A stretch of 64,000 nt of DNA from Hydrogenophilus thiooxidans (lineage in GTDB: Bacteria; Pseudomonadota; Gammaproteobacteria; Burkholderiales; Rhodocyclaceae), in NCBI RefSeq assembly GCF_019049855.1, contig NZ_JAHLSY010000013.1:1-64000 (forward strand), read 5' to 3'. This document shows positions 8,542-17,143 of this stretch, one piece after another. Under the pieces are notes generated by a model. The model was given only the letters and a program-made list of their open reading frames with translations. It made no database searches and was not told the origin of the DNA. A program made the position numbers and the translations under genes. How positions within the stretch are numbered: position 1 is the stretch's first letter; every line of letters starts with the position of its first letter.

Positions 8542-9702
8542 TTATGATCGAGAAAGAATTATTTCTTTGATTGCATTGATATTTATACTTCTGTTTTCTC
8601 CGAGTGGGGTAAATTCTCTTTTTGAGAGGTTGCTGATAACATCAGCTGCCACTTTTTTCGCATCGAGAGATAGAGATGAGAAACGAGTTGGTACGCCTAG
8701 GCTTTCAAAAAAATTATCTGTTTCGATAATAGCCATTTTTGCGAGTAGATCTTCATCGCCTACCATACCCCATACCCGATTAGCATATTGAGCCAACATC
8801 TTTTTTTTGTATTCAAAGTTCCACTCCCATACACCACCAAGGATTAATGCCAGTGTTTGTGCGTGGGTTAAATCGTATAGTGCTGTAATTTCATGGCCAA
8901 TGAAGTGCGTTGCCCAATCTGTGGGTACGCCTCTACTAAGTTGACCACTGGCTGCTTGTGCTGCGCACCACATCGATGTCGCTCTAAGTTCGTAGTCGTT
9001 TGGATTGGCTAGTAAATCGTGTGCAATCTCTTTTATTGTAACAAGCAGCGCCTCTCCAAGTCTGTCTTGTAATGGTGCTTTTCTGGGCCAAGTTATATAC
9101 TGCTCTAAGACATGTACAAACATGTCAACGATTCCAAACGCTGTTTGTTTTTGTGATAAAGTGAAGGTGGTTTCTGGGTCTAGAACACTGAATCTTGGAT
9201 ACAGTTTATGTGAATAGAAAGAAATTTTTAATTTTTTTGAACGATTGCTCAGTACAAATGCATTGTTAAATTCAGTGCCAGAACCAGGTACTGTTTGAAT
9301 GCATCCAAATGGTAATACTCTATTTGGTTCAGTTTCATTTTTAAGGAGAATCTGCCATGGATCCTTTTTCTCATAGTAAAATGCCAATGCAATATACTTA
9401 GCTGCATCAATAACAGAACCACCTCCGGCTGCTAAAATAAATTCAATGTTTTCTTTTCTAGCTATTTCTAATGCTTTCATGCAAGTTTCTATGTCTGGAT
9501 TTTGCTCAATACCGAAAAACTCAATAACCTCTTTATCCTGTAGAGCCTTACGTATCTGTTCAAGAACTCCGTTTTTTTTGATTGATTCTTTTCCGCATAG
9601 TAATAATATCTTTTTTTCATTTTTCATTTCGTTCCTAATAAGACTTATTGATCCTCTTCCGAAAATAATCTTTGTGGGATTATATGAGTAAAAATTATTC
9701 AT
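8542..9702 (-). CDS. Iron-containing (group III) alcohol dehydrogenase
   Basis: This 386-residue oxidoreductase interconverts an alcohol and an aldehyde or ketone with NAD(P)H. The N-terminal dinucleotide domain shows FGRGSI and the diagnostic AAGGGSVIDAAK. The C-terminal helical domain holds probable metal ligands in VDMFVHVLEQY and in TDWATHFIGHEI with DLTHAQTLAL. Within a glycan operon it may generate or reduce an intermediate that is then handled by the ATP-grasp, radical SAM and Gfo/Idh proteins. It begins three bases after the stop of the large glycosyltransferase and is the first fully AT-rich gene of the island. The true substrate is unknown. Confidence 0.87.
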   Translation of the reverse strand: MNNFYSYNPTKIIFGRGSISLIRNEMKNEKKILLLCGKESIKKNGVLEQIRKALQDKEVIEFFGIEQNPDIETCMKALEIARKENIEFILAAGGGSVIDAAKYIALAFYYEKKDPWQILLKNETEPNRVLPFGCIQTVPGSGTEFNNAFVLSNRSKKLKISFYSHKLYPRFSVLDPETTFTLSQKQTAFGIVDMFVHVLEQYITWPRKAPLQDRLGEALLVTIKEIAHDLLANPNDYELRATSMWCAAQAASGQLSRGVPTDWATHFIGHEITALYDLTHAQTLALILGGVWEWNFEYKKKMLAQYANRVWGMVGDEDLLAKMAIIETDNFFESLGVPTRFSSLSLDAKKVAADVISNLSKREFTPLGENRSININAIKEIILSRS

Positions 9703-9705
9703 AAG

Positions 9706-12700
9706 TCACCTTTTGGTTATATTTTCTAAAAACAAATCATTCCATTTTGTGATCGTTTTGTCAATTATATAGTTTAAAATGACCCAATTGTGGAGATCTT
9801 TTCCATTTAGTTTTCTATTTTTTAATTGGGATATTATTGTTTCTATCCATTCTTTTGGTTTGTTTGGAAGACGCACAATTGGGGGATTATTGGTTTGGTA
9901 TGGCCTGATATCTGTGGCAATTACCGGATATCCCAAAGCCCCATATTCGATAATTCTCAAGTTACTTTTTGCCTCATTAAATTCATTGTACTCAAGTGGT
10001 GCCAAGGCAAGATCGAGATCGAGCTCTGCCATTTTCTTGGGGTAGTCGTGAAAGTCTACCCAGCCGTGCTTTTCTGCAACCAGGTGTTCGAATTCAGGAA
10101 GCCACATGCCCATGAAAACCCAATGGACTTCGTCTTTTGTGGCTTCGATCACTGGGATCAGCAGTTCCAAATCGCCACGGTGTTGCATCGCACCGACCCA
10201 GCCAACGCGTGGTTTGCGTGTGAGTCGTTCGGGATCCTGCCGTTTCCGTTCGAGTTCTTGGTAGAGCGGCTCCCACGTCTCCCATTCAATCGCGTTGGGA
10301 ATGACATGGACCTCGGTGCCAGGGGCGATATCGGTCACCAGTTCGGCAAGAGGGTCGGTGCTAACGACGACCGCATCGGCAAGCGCAAACATTTTGCGTA
10401 GGCGCGCCCGTGCGTCTGGCGTGGTGCGGCGCGCAAGGTGGTACATACTGCTTTTTTGCGGAACAGCGTCTAAGCGATCGTCCATGCCGAAGATGAGACG
10501 CAGGTTGGGGTAGAGGCTTTTCCAGGCTTCAACGGTCTCTTCGACTGCTGGTCCGAGCCGTTGGTGGAGCAAAATCACATCCGGTTTGAGTTTGCCGAGT
10601 TCGCTTACGCTCGGCAAACGCGCTACCTCTTCGGGTACCGATTCGGCTTGTACCCATCCGGCGCGCACCAAGGCTTTCAGCGGCATGCGAACGCGGTACT
10701 GGCCGCTTCCCCCTCTGACGGGGAAGCCGAGCACTTTGATGCGGTTGGTGTGGTGGCGCTGCCAAGAGAGCGGGAAATTGAGGTCGAGCGTAGGGGTTGT
10801 GGCGGCGTAGTCGAAGTGCAAAGATGCGAACGGATCGACGACAAGCCGTTCGCCCCAGCGCGCAAAGAGCGCACGGTGGGTTTGCGTACGTGCTTCTTGG
10901 TGCTGAAGAAGCGCCAAGGGTTTGCGCAACATCCGCCCAACGACGGCGCTCTCGTGGTGGATGAGGCGGCTTAAGGGTTGGACACGGATTTCGAAGCCGG
11001 CTGCCTCGGCTTTGAGGCAATAGTCGATTTCAAAGTCGGTCAGCGCAAAGGTTTCTTGATCAAAGCCGCCGAGTTGATGAAAGAGGGTTTTACGGGTGGT
11101 AAATCCCACCGAGGAGAGGGCGCTCACCCGGTGGGGGAGTGCAAGCTGTTTGAGTGCGCCCGTGTCGTTGAGTCTCGTTCCGCGGTAGGCAGGGCGTGCC
11201 GGAGCCCAGAGGTCGCTACCGCCCAGCCAGTAGCCAGCGTTGTCGATCAGGCTGAATTCGGGCTGCACAAGGAGCGGCCCAACGGCCCCTACTTTGGGGT
11301 CGAGGGCTTCGCGCACCAGCCGCTCCAGCCAATGGGGTTCGCGAGCTTCGATGTCGCAGTGGAGAAAAACCAGGATCTCACCGTTTGCTGCCGCTGCGCC
11401 GACGTTGTAGAGGCGCGCCAGCGCGTAGGGGTTTTCGTCGCGCACGATTGTGACGTTCGGGTGGTGCGCGCCGATTTCGGCAAAGAGCGCGGCGATGTCG
11501 GGGTCTGTGGTGGCGTGATCGACCAGGATCAGTTCCCAATCGGGGTATTGGGTGTGTTCGATGAGTGAGGTCACCGCCGCTTCGGCCAGGTGGTAGACGT
11601 CGGCAACCGGCATGATCACGCTCACTTTGGGCAAGAGGCTCACTTGCCGTTCGATCCGCCAGGTGTCGGGTAGAAGCCCGGGCAGAATCGTGACCGGTTG
11701 CTGGGTACGGGCAAAATGGTCTTCGAGCGCTAAGCGGCGCGCGAGCGCCTCTGGCGATTCGGCGCTGGGTTCGGAATCGACGGGGGCAGGTCGTTGGTTC
11801 GTCGCTTCCGGAATGGAGAGGAGCGGCTCAGCGATGTGGTGGATACGCGCTTCGGGTCTTTCACTGAGGCGCAACAAGGCGTCGTACCGTTCGGCGTTCG
11901 GGTAGGGTTGCAAGCCCCCCAGCGCGATGAGGGTTTCGGTGCGAAACCATACGGCGGGGCCGATGTAGTCGAAGCCGTAGAGGAGTGTCCGATCGAAGTC
12001 GGGTTTGAACCAAGGGCTGAAGCGGGTCTCTCCTTGAAGATGGTCGTGGTCGCTATAGACCGCGGCAACTTGGGGGTGGTCGACCAACGCTTCGGCAACA
12101 AGGAGCAGCGCTTCGGGCGCGAGTTGAAAACCGGGGGGGAGCATGGCAACCGCATCCCCGCCATATTCGGGCAGTAGCGCATTGACCGCCTGCGCGACGA
12201 TTTCTGGTGCGTCGAGGGTGTCGAGTTGCAGCCAACCCAGGAAATCGGCTTGTTCGAAAATAGGATCGGGAACCGGTTGGTCTGAGACGACGATCCAGCG
12301 CCAGTGGGGGTAGAGTTGCGTTTGCAGTGAATCGGTGGTCTGCGCAAGAAGCGGGAAGTCGCTCTGCTTTGCAAAAGTGATGAGGGTGATCACTGGCCGC
12401 TGGGCCCAGCGCATCATCCGTTCTGCGAAAACCTCTGCGTCTGCTTCTTGCAGAGAGCGGCGTTTGCGCCACGCTTCGTAATGGTCTTCGGGGTTGTAGA
12501 TCGCTTCCGGTGTGGGGATGGTGACGGGGGAAATGGTCAGCTCGTGGGGCGGAGGAAGCTCTTTTTCGGGGGGTAAGACGGTGTTGAGGATCGCGGCGTA
12601 CTCGGCAGCGTGGCTTTCGAGGGTGCGGTGGTCGCGCACGTAGGCGTAGGCAGCTTCGCCCAGTTCCTTGCGCGTTGCGGGGTTTTCGATGAGGTCGATG

Positions 12701-13617
12701 AGCGTTGCGAACCAAGCTTCCGGATCGTTGGGGAGGACTTTGGCCAACCCAAGCGCTTTGGCTTCGCTAAACGGCGCGACGTCCGAGCAGACGGTGGGAA
12801 CCCCCAAGGCGCTGTATTCGACCCATTTGAGGTCCGATTTGCAGCGGTTGAACGGGGTGTCGTCGAGCGGCGCCAGCGCGATGTCGAGGTTAAATTTGGC
12901 GAGCGTGGGGAGGTAGTTCCAATAGTCGACGGGGGTTTTGATGAGGCGGACGTGTTCGCACGCTTCAAGGTCTTGGGTCCAGGCCCCCATCAGGACGATC
13001 TCCACCCGCTCCCGGTAGAGGCTGGCGATGCGCAGAAGCGCGCTTTCGATCTTTTTGAGGTCCAGTGTGTGGCTGGCGGTACCAGCAAAACCGATGCGGA
13101 TGGGGGCATCGCTCTGTTTCGCTGGCCGGGCACGGCGAGCTTCCGCGATGAACTGGGCGGGCAGGTGATTGGTGAAGAGGTGGCACGGTCGATGCGGCGC
13201 CCCCAGGGTTTCAGCAAGGGGTTGGGTGGTGGTGATGACAGGGAGTTCAGGAAAATTTTTGAGGAACTTGTCGATTGCGCCGATGATGCTTGACGCATAG
13301 TAATTGAATTCGGGGTGGTTGGGCGTCAGCGCGGAGAGGTTGTCGTCGATTTCAAAGAGGCAGGGGTAGTTAGGGACGAGCTTTTCGGTGACGAATTCGT
13401 AATGATGGACGTTGACGAAGTCGCGGTGAATGAGGTAGAGGTCACAGCCCTCCTCGAATTGACTGGGGGAGGGGATGAGGCGAAAGCGGACGTGGTGCGC
13501 CAGCGCTTTGAGCGGATTGAGGATACGCAGGTTGGGGAGGAAGTGGGAAAGCGAATGCGGCGAGCAGACGCCAACAGTGATTTTTTGCCCAAAGTTTTGG
13601 GTTTCGATAATGGGCAT
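9706..13617 (-). CDS. Giant multidomain glycosyltransferase (GT4 + GT2-like + GT2 + GT4), mosaic composition
   Basis: This 1303-residue protein is the first gene of the glycan operon. Residues 1-350 are GT4-like (IRIGFAGTASHTLDL, then LDIALAPLDDTPFN). Residues ~405-620 form a GT2-like module. Residues ~665-940 form GT2 (VSVIMPVADVYHL, FLHCDIEA). Residues ~960 to the end form a second GT4 unit (RVGWVGAMQHRGDLELLIP, LDLALAPLEYNEFNEAKS). The middle and C-terminal parts match the glycosyltransferase at 304-3783. Codon use is GC-rich down to about position 10,060 and then turns AT-rich for the last ~110 codons, which points to recombination inside the gene. It probably builds a repeating unit of a surface polysaccharide; donors and acceptors are unknown. 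Confidence 0.87.
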   Translation of the reverse strand: MPIIETQNFGQKITVGVCSPHSLSHFLPNLRILNPLKALAHHVRFRLIPSPSQFEEGCDLYLIHRDFVNVHHYEFVTEKLVPNYPCLFEIDDNLSALTPNHPEFNYYASSIIGAIDKFLKNFPELPVITTTQPLAETLGAPHRPCHLFTNHLPAQFIAEARRARPAKQSDAPIRIGFAGTASHTLDLKKIESALLRIASLYRERVEIVLMGAWTQDLEACEHVRLIKTPVDYWNYLPTLAKFNLDIALAPLDDTPFNRCKSDLKWVEYSALGVPTVCSDVAPFSEAKALGLAKVLPNDPEAWFATLIDLIENPATRKELGEAAYAYVRDHRTLESHAAEYAAILNTVLPPEKELPPPHELTISPVTIPTPEAIYNPEDHYEAWRKRRSLQEADAEVFAERMMRWAQRPVITLITFAKQSDFPLLAQTTDSLQTQLYPHWRWIVVSDQPVPDPIFEQADFLGWLQLDTLDAPEIVAQAVNALLPEYGGDAVAMLPPGFQLAPEALLLVAEALVDHPQVAAVYSDHDHLQGETRFSPWFKPDFDRTLLYGFDYIGPAVWFRTETLIALGGLQPYPNAERYDALLRLSERPEARIHHIAEPLLSIPEATNQRPAPVDSEPSAESPEALARRLALEDHFARTQQPVTILPGLLPDTWRIERQVSLLPKVSVIMPVADVYHLAEAAVTSLIEHTQYPDWELILVDHATTDPDIAALFAEIGAHHPNVTIVRDENPYALARLYNVGAAAANGEILVFLHCDIEAREPHWLERLVREALDPKVGAVGPLLVQPEFSLIDNAGYWLGGSDLWAPARPAYRGTRLNDTGALKQLALPHRVSALSSVGFTTRKTLFHQLGGFDQETFALTDFEIDYCLKAEAAGFEIRVQPLSRLIHHESAVVGRMLRKPLALLQHQEARTQTHRALFARWGERLVVDPFASLHFDYAATTPTLDLNFPLSWQRHHTNRIKVLGFPVRGGSGQYRVRMPLKALVRAGWVQAESVPEEVARLPSVSELGKLKPDVILLHQRLGPAVEETVEAWKSLYPNLRLIFGMDDRLDAVPQKSSMYHLARRTTPDARARLRKMFALADAVVVSTDPLAELVTDIAPGTEVHVIPNAIEWETWEPLYQELERKRQDPERLTRKPRVGWVGAMQHRGDLELLIPVIEATKDEVHWVFMGMWLPEFEHLVAEKHGWVDFHDYPKKMAELDLDLALAPLEYNEFNEAKSNLRIIEYGALGYPVIATDIRPYQTNNPPIVRLPNKPKEWIETIISQLKNRKLNGKDLHNWVILNYIIDKTITKWNDLFLENITKR

Positions 13618-13666
13618 TCGGGGCCTCCTCCTGCGTTTTTCTTTATTATAACGAGCCGCAACCGCG

Positions 13667-14629
13667 TTACAACCACCCTTTGCGCTTGAAGTAAAGGTAG
13701 GGTGCGATTCCCGAAATCACCATCATCAGGAGCGCCAGAGGATAGCCTAGCTCCCAATGCAGTTCTGGCATGTGATCGAAGTTCATGCCGTAGATGCTGG
13801 CAACGAGCGTGGGCGGCAGGAAAACCACCGCAGCGATCGAGAAGATTTTGATGATCTGGTTTTGCTGGATGTTGATGAACCCCTGTGCGGAGTCCATGAG
13901 AAAGTTGACTTTTTCGAAGACGAAGGTGGTGTGGCTCATCAGGGTTTCGATGTCGCGCATCGTTTCGCGGCAGTTTTCTTGCAGTTCTGGGTTGCTGTTT
14001 TTGAGTTGCCGCAGGAGGTAACCCAGCGCCCGCTGGGTATCCATTAGACAGAGCCGGATCCGTCCGTTGCTGTTTTCGATTTTGGCCAAGCGGTCGATCG
14101 CTTCTTCCAAGTCGGCATTCTCTTCTTCGAGCACCATCACGCTGACGTCCTCGAGCCGTCGGTGAAGGTCTTCGATGGTGTCGGCCAGGTTCTCGACTTT
14201 TTGTTCGAGAATGGTCACAAGTAGCGTCATCGGGTCGCTGGCCGGGATTTGTCCATGCCGGGCGCGCATGCGCAGCAGACGAAAGTCAGCAAGCTCTTCT
14301 TCGCGAAAGGTGATCAACCGCTGCGGTTGCAAAATGAATGCGACCGTTGAGGTGATGTGCCGTCCTTCTTCCTGGGCAAGGAACAGCGAGTGGATGTGCA
14401 GCCCTTGTTGGTCTTCGAAGAAGCGGGCTGAGGCTTCGATTTCTTCGACGTCGTCGACGTCGGGCAGTTCGGCGTTGATGATGCGCTCGATCTGAGCGCG
14501 CTCTTCCGGGCTTGGGTCGATCGCGTCGATCCAAAGGGCGCGGTTGAGCGAATCGGGACGCTCGGACGCGTTTTCCGAAAGGCGGAGTTCGCTGAGACAG
14601 CCGTTCTTGCTGGTGAATGCGCGGAGCAT
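13667..14629 (-). CDS. corA: CorA-family magnesium/cobalt transporter
   Basis: This 320-residue inner-membrane channel for Mg2+ (also Co2+/Ni2+) has the signature YGMNF at ~residue 278, at the end of the first C-terminal transmembrane helix (FSIAAVVFLPPTLVASIYG). The second helix (LGYPLALLMMVISGIAPYL) ends in the basic tail KRKGWL. The long N-terminal cytoplasmic part is the alpha/beta funnel with the willow helices. Length and topology match full CorA. It is divergent from the diguanylate cyclase gene and has a TATAAT -10 box 30 bases upstream. It could also supply nickel or cobalt ions, but that is speculation. Confidence 0.93.
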   Translation of the reverse strand: MLRAFTSKNGCLSELRLSENASERPDSLNRALWIDAIDPSPEERAQIERIINAELPDVDDVEEIEASARFFEDQQGLHIHSLFLAQEEGRHITSTVAFILQPQRLITFREEELADFRLLRMRARHGQIPASDPMTLLVTILEQKVENLADTIEDLHRRLEDVSVMVLEEENADLEEAIDRLAKIENSNGRIRLCLMDTQRALGYLLRQLKNSNPELQENCRETMRDIETLMSHTTFVFEKVNFLMDSAQGFINIQQNQIIKIFSIAAVVFLPPTLVASIYGMNFDHMPELHWELGYPLALLMMVISGIAPYLYFKRKGWL

Positions 14630-14658
14630 GTGGTGTGACCCTGACCTATTTTGCGGCT

Positions 14659-14664
14659 ATTATA
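14659..14664 (-). promoter_or_regulatory. Probable -10 box of corA
   Basis: TATAAT reads perfectly on the minus strand 30 bases upstream of the corA ATG, which would give a leader of about 20 bases. No good -35 hexamer is visible at 16-18 bases. The same AT-rich patch could serve the divergent diguanylate cyclase gene. Confidence 0.4.
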
Positions 14665-14700
14665 GTGTATGTCATTGACGAAACCGTGACGAAGGGTGAG

Positions 14701-17025
14701 ATGAAGCAGCGGCCGGTCCGTTTTTCCCGCTATTTGTCGCTGCGGCTTTTTGCCGTGGCGCTCTTGACCGCGCTGGTGGCGGGGGTTGGACTACTGGTAT
14801 TGGTGGTCGCGCCGCTCCTGGTGGAACGGGCAAATGCGCTTTTTGCCGCCCGGACCGCTGCGGTGGAACAACAGATGCGCGCGTCGTTCGCTCCCTTGAC
14901 GACGCTGTTGCGGGTGGCGCCCCCAGCGAATTTTGGGCCAAAGCCGTATGACGGGCTCGACCGTTTCATCGCTCGCGCCCGGACGGTCATCGAAACCGTT
15001 CCGATCGTGACTTCCATGGTTGCGGGAAACGAGGCGGGGGTGGGGTGGCTCTATCTGGCGGTACCGGAGTTGCCCCCTCTGGTTCGGTTGACCGACCGGA
15101 CGGAGTGGGGGGATCGGCACCGTTTTCTGTTCCTCGACGAGCAAGGGAAAACGGTCCGAGAGGAAATGCGTTGCCTGCCTTATGATCCCCGGGATCGCGC
15201 GTGGTATCGGTTGGCACAAGAACATCCAGGTCAGGTGGTATGGACGGAGCCGTACCGCTTTTTCACGACCAAGGAGACTGGGGTAACGGCGTCGATCGGG
15301 TGGCGGGATGACCGCGCCGGTTTTGCTGCAATGGGGTTCGACGTCCGGTTGGTCGAGTGGCAACAGGTAGCGAGGGATGCCGCCGCACAGCTGACAGGGC
15401 GGGTTGTGATCAGCGACGGCGCGGGTCGGGTGATCGCCGATTCGCAAGGGATTGCCATGGCATCTGAAGCCGGTGAGAATGACGTGTTGCCGCAATTGCC
15501 ACTGGCACAATCCCCATGGTCTGAGCTGTTGCGCCATTTTGGGAAGGCCACGCTCTTTTTCGACACCGGTACGTGGTGGGTGGGTACGGTTCACGCTTTG
15601 ACGGTTCCTGGGTTGGCGTGGCAGGTGTGGTTGTTTACGCCACTTACGCATGTGATCCCCGATTGGTACCTCTGGGCTGGCGGTTGGCTTTTGGTGGTGG
15701 CGTTCAGTTTTTTGTTGGCACGGGTGTTGAGCGTGCGTTGGGCCAAGCGGTTGGCAAAGCCGCTTCAGACGTTGGCTGCTGCGGCAGAGGCGATCGGCAA
15801 ACAGCAGTTCGATACTGCGGTGCCGCGTCAGCAAGCCGTTTGGGAACTTTATCTTTTGGCGCAAGCGCTCGACGGGCTGCGACGGCGGTTGCGGGTGGCA
15901 GTGGGGCGGTTGGAAAAGCAACGCGAGGTTCTGCATCAGCAAATAGCCGCGCTCAACGCGTTGGAAGAGCGGCTCTCGTACGTAGGGCTACATGACCCGG
16001 TCACGGATCTTCCCAACCGTCGTCTTTTCGTGGAATCGCTCAAGCAAGCAGTACTGCGCGCGGCACGGCAGCGGACACGGCTCGCGGTGCTTTTCATCGA
16101 TTTCGACCATTTCAAGACGTTGAACGACACCCATGGGCATGAGGCGGGTGATCGCTTCTTGATCGAGATGGCGGCGCGTTTGAAAGCGACGGTGCGGCGC
16201 AGCGATCTGCCGGCGCGTCTCGGTGGCGATGAGTTTGCGGTGCTGCTCGACGGTGCGAGTGAAACGGAAGCGATCGCGGTGGCGCGAATGTTGCTTAGCC
16301 GCCTCTCTGAGCCGGTCACGCTGGAACATGGCTGTTGGCATGCCAGCGCGAGTATTGGAATTGCATGCTTTCCTGAGCATGGAAGCGACCCGCAAGCACT
16401 GTTGCGTGCCGCCGACCTGGCGATGTATTGGGCAAAAGCGGCAGGGCGTGGGCAGGTGGTGTGCTATGCACCGGAAAAAGACGAAGCGTTTCATGCGCAA
16501 GAGTGGATCCGAAGCGCACTCAATGGTGCGGAGGCGCGTGGGGAGCTCTCTTTGTGGTGGCAGCCACATTTCCGTGATTCAGTTGGCGCGGGCCGATTTT
16601 GCCACGATGGTCAAGGAGGTGCTGGAGCGCTTCGATGTCCCGCCGTCGGCGCTGGAACTCGAACTGACCGAGTCGATGATGGCAGATATGCCCGTAGCGC
16701 GCACGCGATTGGCCGAGTTGGAAGCGCTTGGGGTGCGGTTGGCGATCGACGATTTCGGAACAGGCTATTCGTCGTTGGCCTATCTGAGCGCGCTGCCGTT
16801 CGACCTGTTGAAGATCGACGCGATGTTCGTTCAGGCGATCGGTTCGTCGTCGGCAGCCGATGCGCTGGTCGAAAGCTTCGTGCGGATCGCGAAAGCGCTT
16901 CAGATGGATACCGTCGCCGAAGGGGTGGAGCGTGCAGAGCAAGCCGACTTTTTGCGGCGCAACGGAGTTGCTTTTGCTCAGGGCTATTTCTTTGCCCGTC
17001 CAATGCCGTTTTCGGCTTTTCGTGA
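14701..17025 (+). CDS. Membrane sensor diguanylate cyclase with disrupted EAL domain
   Basis: The open frame gives 774 residues, starting at an ATG preceded by AAGGGTGAG. TM1 (~13-35), a large periplasmic Cache-like sensor, TM2 (~321-345) and a HAMP linker lead to a GGDEF domain with RLGGDEF at ~505. RRSD five residues before GGDEF is the inhibitory I-site, so c-di-GMP synthesis and product feedback look intact. At residue ~621 (WWQPH) the frame enters the start of an EAL domain. It then continues out of frame for about 150 meaningless residues, because roughly 215 bases of EAL sequence seem to be deleted. The product is therefore best read as a diguanylate cyclase only. The ligand of the sensor is unknown. 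Confidence 0.8.
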   Translation: MKQRPVRFSRYLSLRLFAVALLTALVAGVGLLVLVVAPLLVERANALFAARTAAVEQQMRASFAPLTTLLRVAPPANFGPKPYDGLDRFIARARTVIETVPIVTSMVAGNEAGVGWLYLAVPELPPLVRLTDRTEWGDRHRFLFLDEQGKTVREEMRCLPYDPRDRAWYRLAQEHPGQVVWTEPYRFFTTKETGVTASIGWRDDRAGFAAMGFDVRLVEWQQVARDAAAQLTGRVVISDGAGRVIADSQGIAMASEAGENDVLPQLPLAQSPWSELLRHFGKATLFFDTGTWWVGTVHALTVPGLAWQVWLFTPLTHVIPDWYLWAGGWLLVVAFSFLLARVLSVRWAKRLAKPLQTLAAAAEAIGKQQFDTAVPRQQAVWELYLLAQALDGLRRRLRVAVGRLEKQREVLHQQIAALNALEERLSYVGLHDPVTDLPNRRLFVESLKQAVLRAARQRTRLAVLFIDFDHFKTLNDTHGHEAGDRFLIEMAARLKATVRRSDLPARLGGDEFAVLLDGASETEAIAVARMLLSRLSEPVTLEHGCWHASASIGIACFPEHGSDPQALLRAADLAMYWAKAAGRGQVVCYAPEKDEAFHAQEWIRSALNGAEARGELSLWWQPHFRDSVGAGRFCHDGQGGAGALRCPAVGAGTRTDRVDDGRYARSAHAIGRVGSAWGAVGDRRFRNRLFVVGLSERAAVRPVEDRRDVRSGDRFVVGSRCAGRKLRADRESASDGYRRRRGGACRASRLFAAQRSCFCSGLFLCPSNAVFGFS

Positions 17026-17065
17026 TTGGATGTTGCGGCGCACAAGTTCTGTTAATCGCTCTTGA
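16566..17065 (+). pseudogene. EAL phosphodiesterase domain remnant, out of frame
   Basis: In the +1 frame relative to the upstream GGDEF gene the sequence resumes a good EAL domain from ISVIQLARADF onward. It includes LELELTESMM, the DDFGTGYSSL loop and VAEGVE near the C-terminus. The first third of the domain, with the EAL signature itself, is missing between WQPH and ISVIQ. The missing length is not a multiple of three, hence the frame change. No plausible independent start or ribosome binding site precedes it, and without the N-terminal catalytic glutamate it could not hydrolyse c-di-GMP. The remaining sequence is well conserved, which suggests a recent deletion. Confidence 0.75.
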
Positions 17066-17143
17066 ATTTTTTCTTATCACGTCGTAAGCTGTACGTCACT
17101 TGGTACCCCGTTTTGCGTATTCACACCAAAGAAGGAGACTTGC

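Noticed and set aside
12053-12968. Several long open frames overlapping the large glycosyltransferase on both strands
   Set aside because: They are GC-rich shadow frames with Arg/Ser/Pro-biased composition, no ribosome binding sites and no recognisable domains, while the minus-strand glycosyltransferase explains the region.
14791-15942. 383-residue minus-strand frame opposite the diguanylate cyclase
   Set aside because: Composition is rich in Pro, Arg, His and Gln, with no motif. The plus-strand frame has clear membrane, HAMP and GGDEF features.
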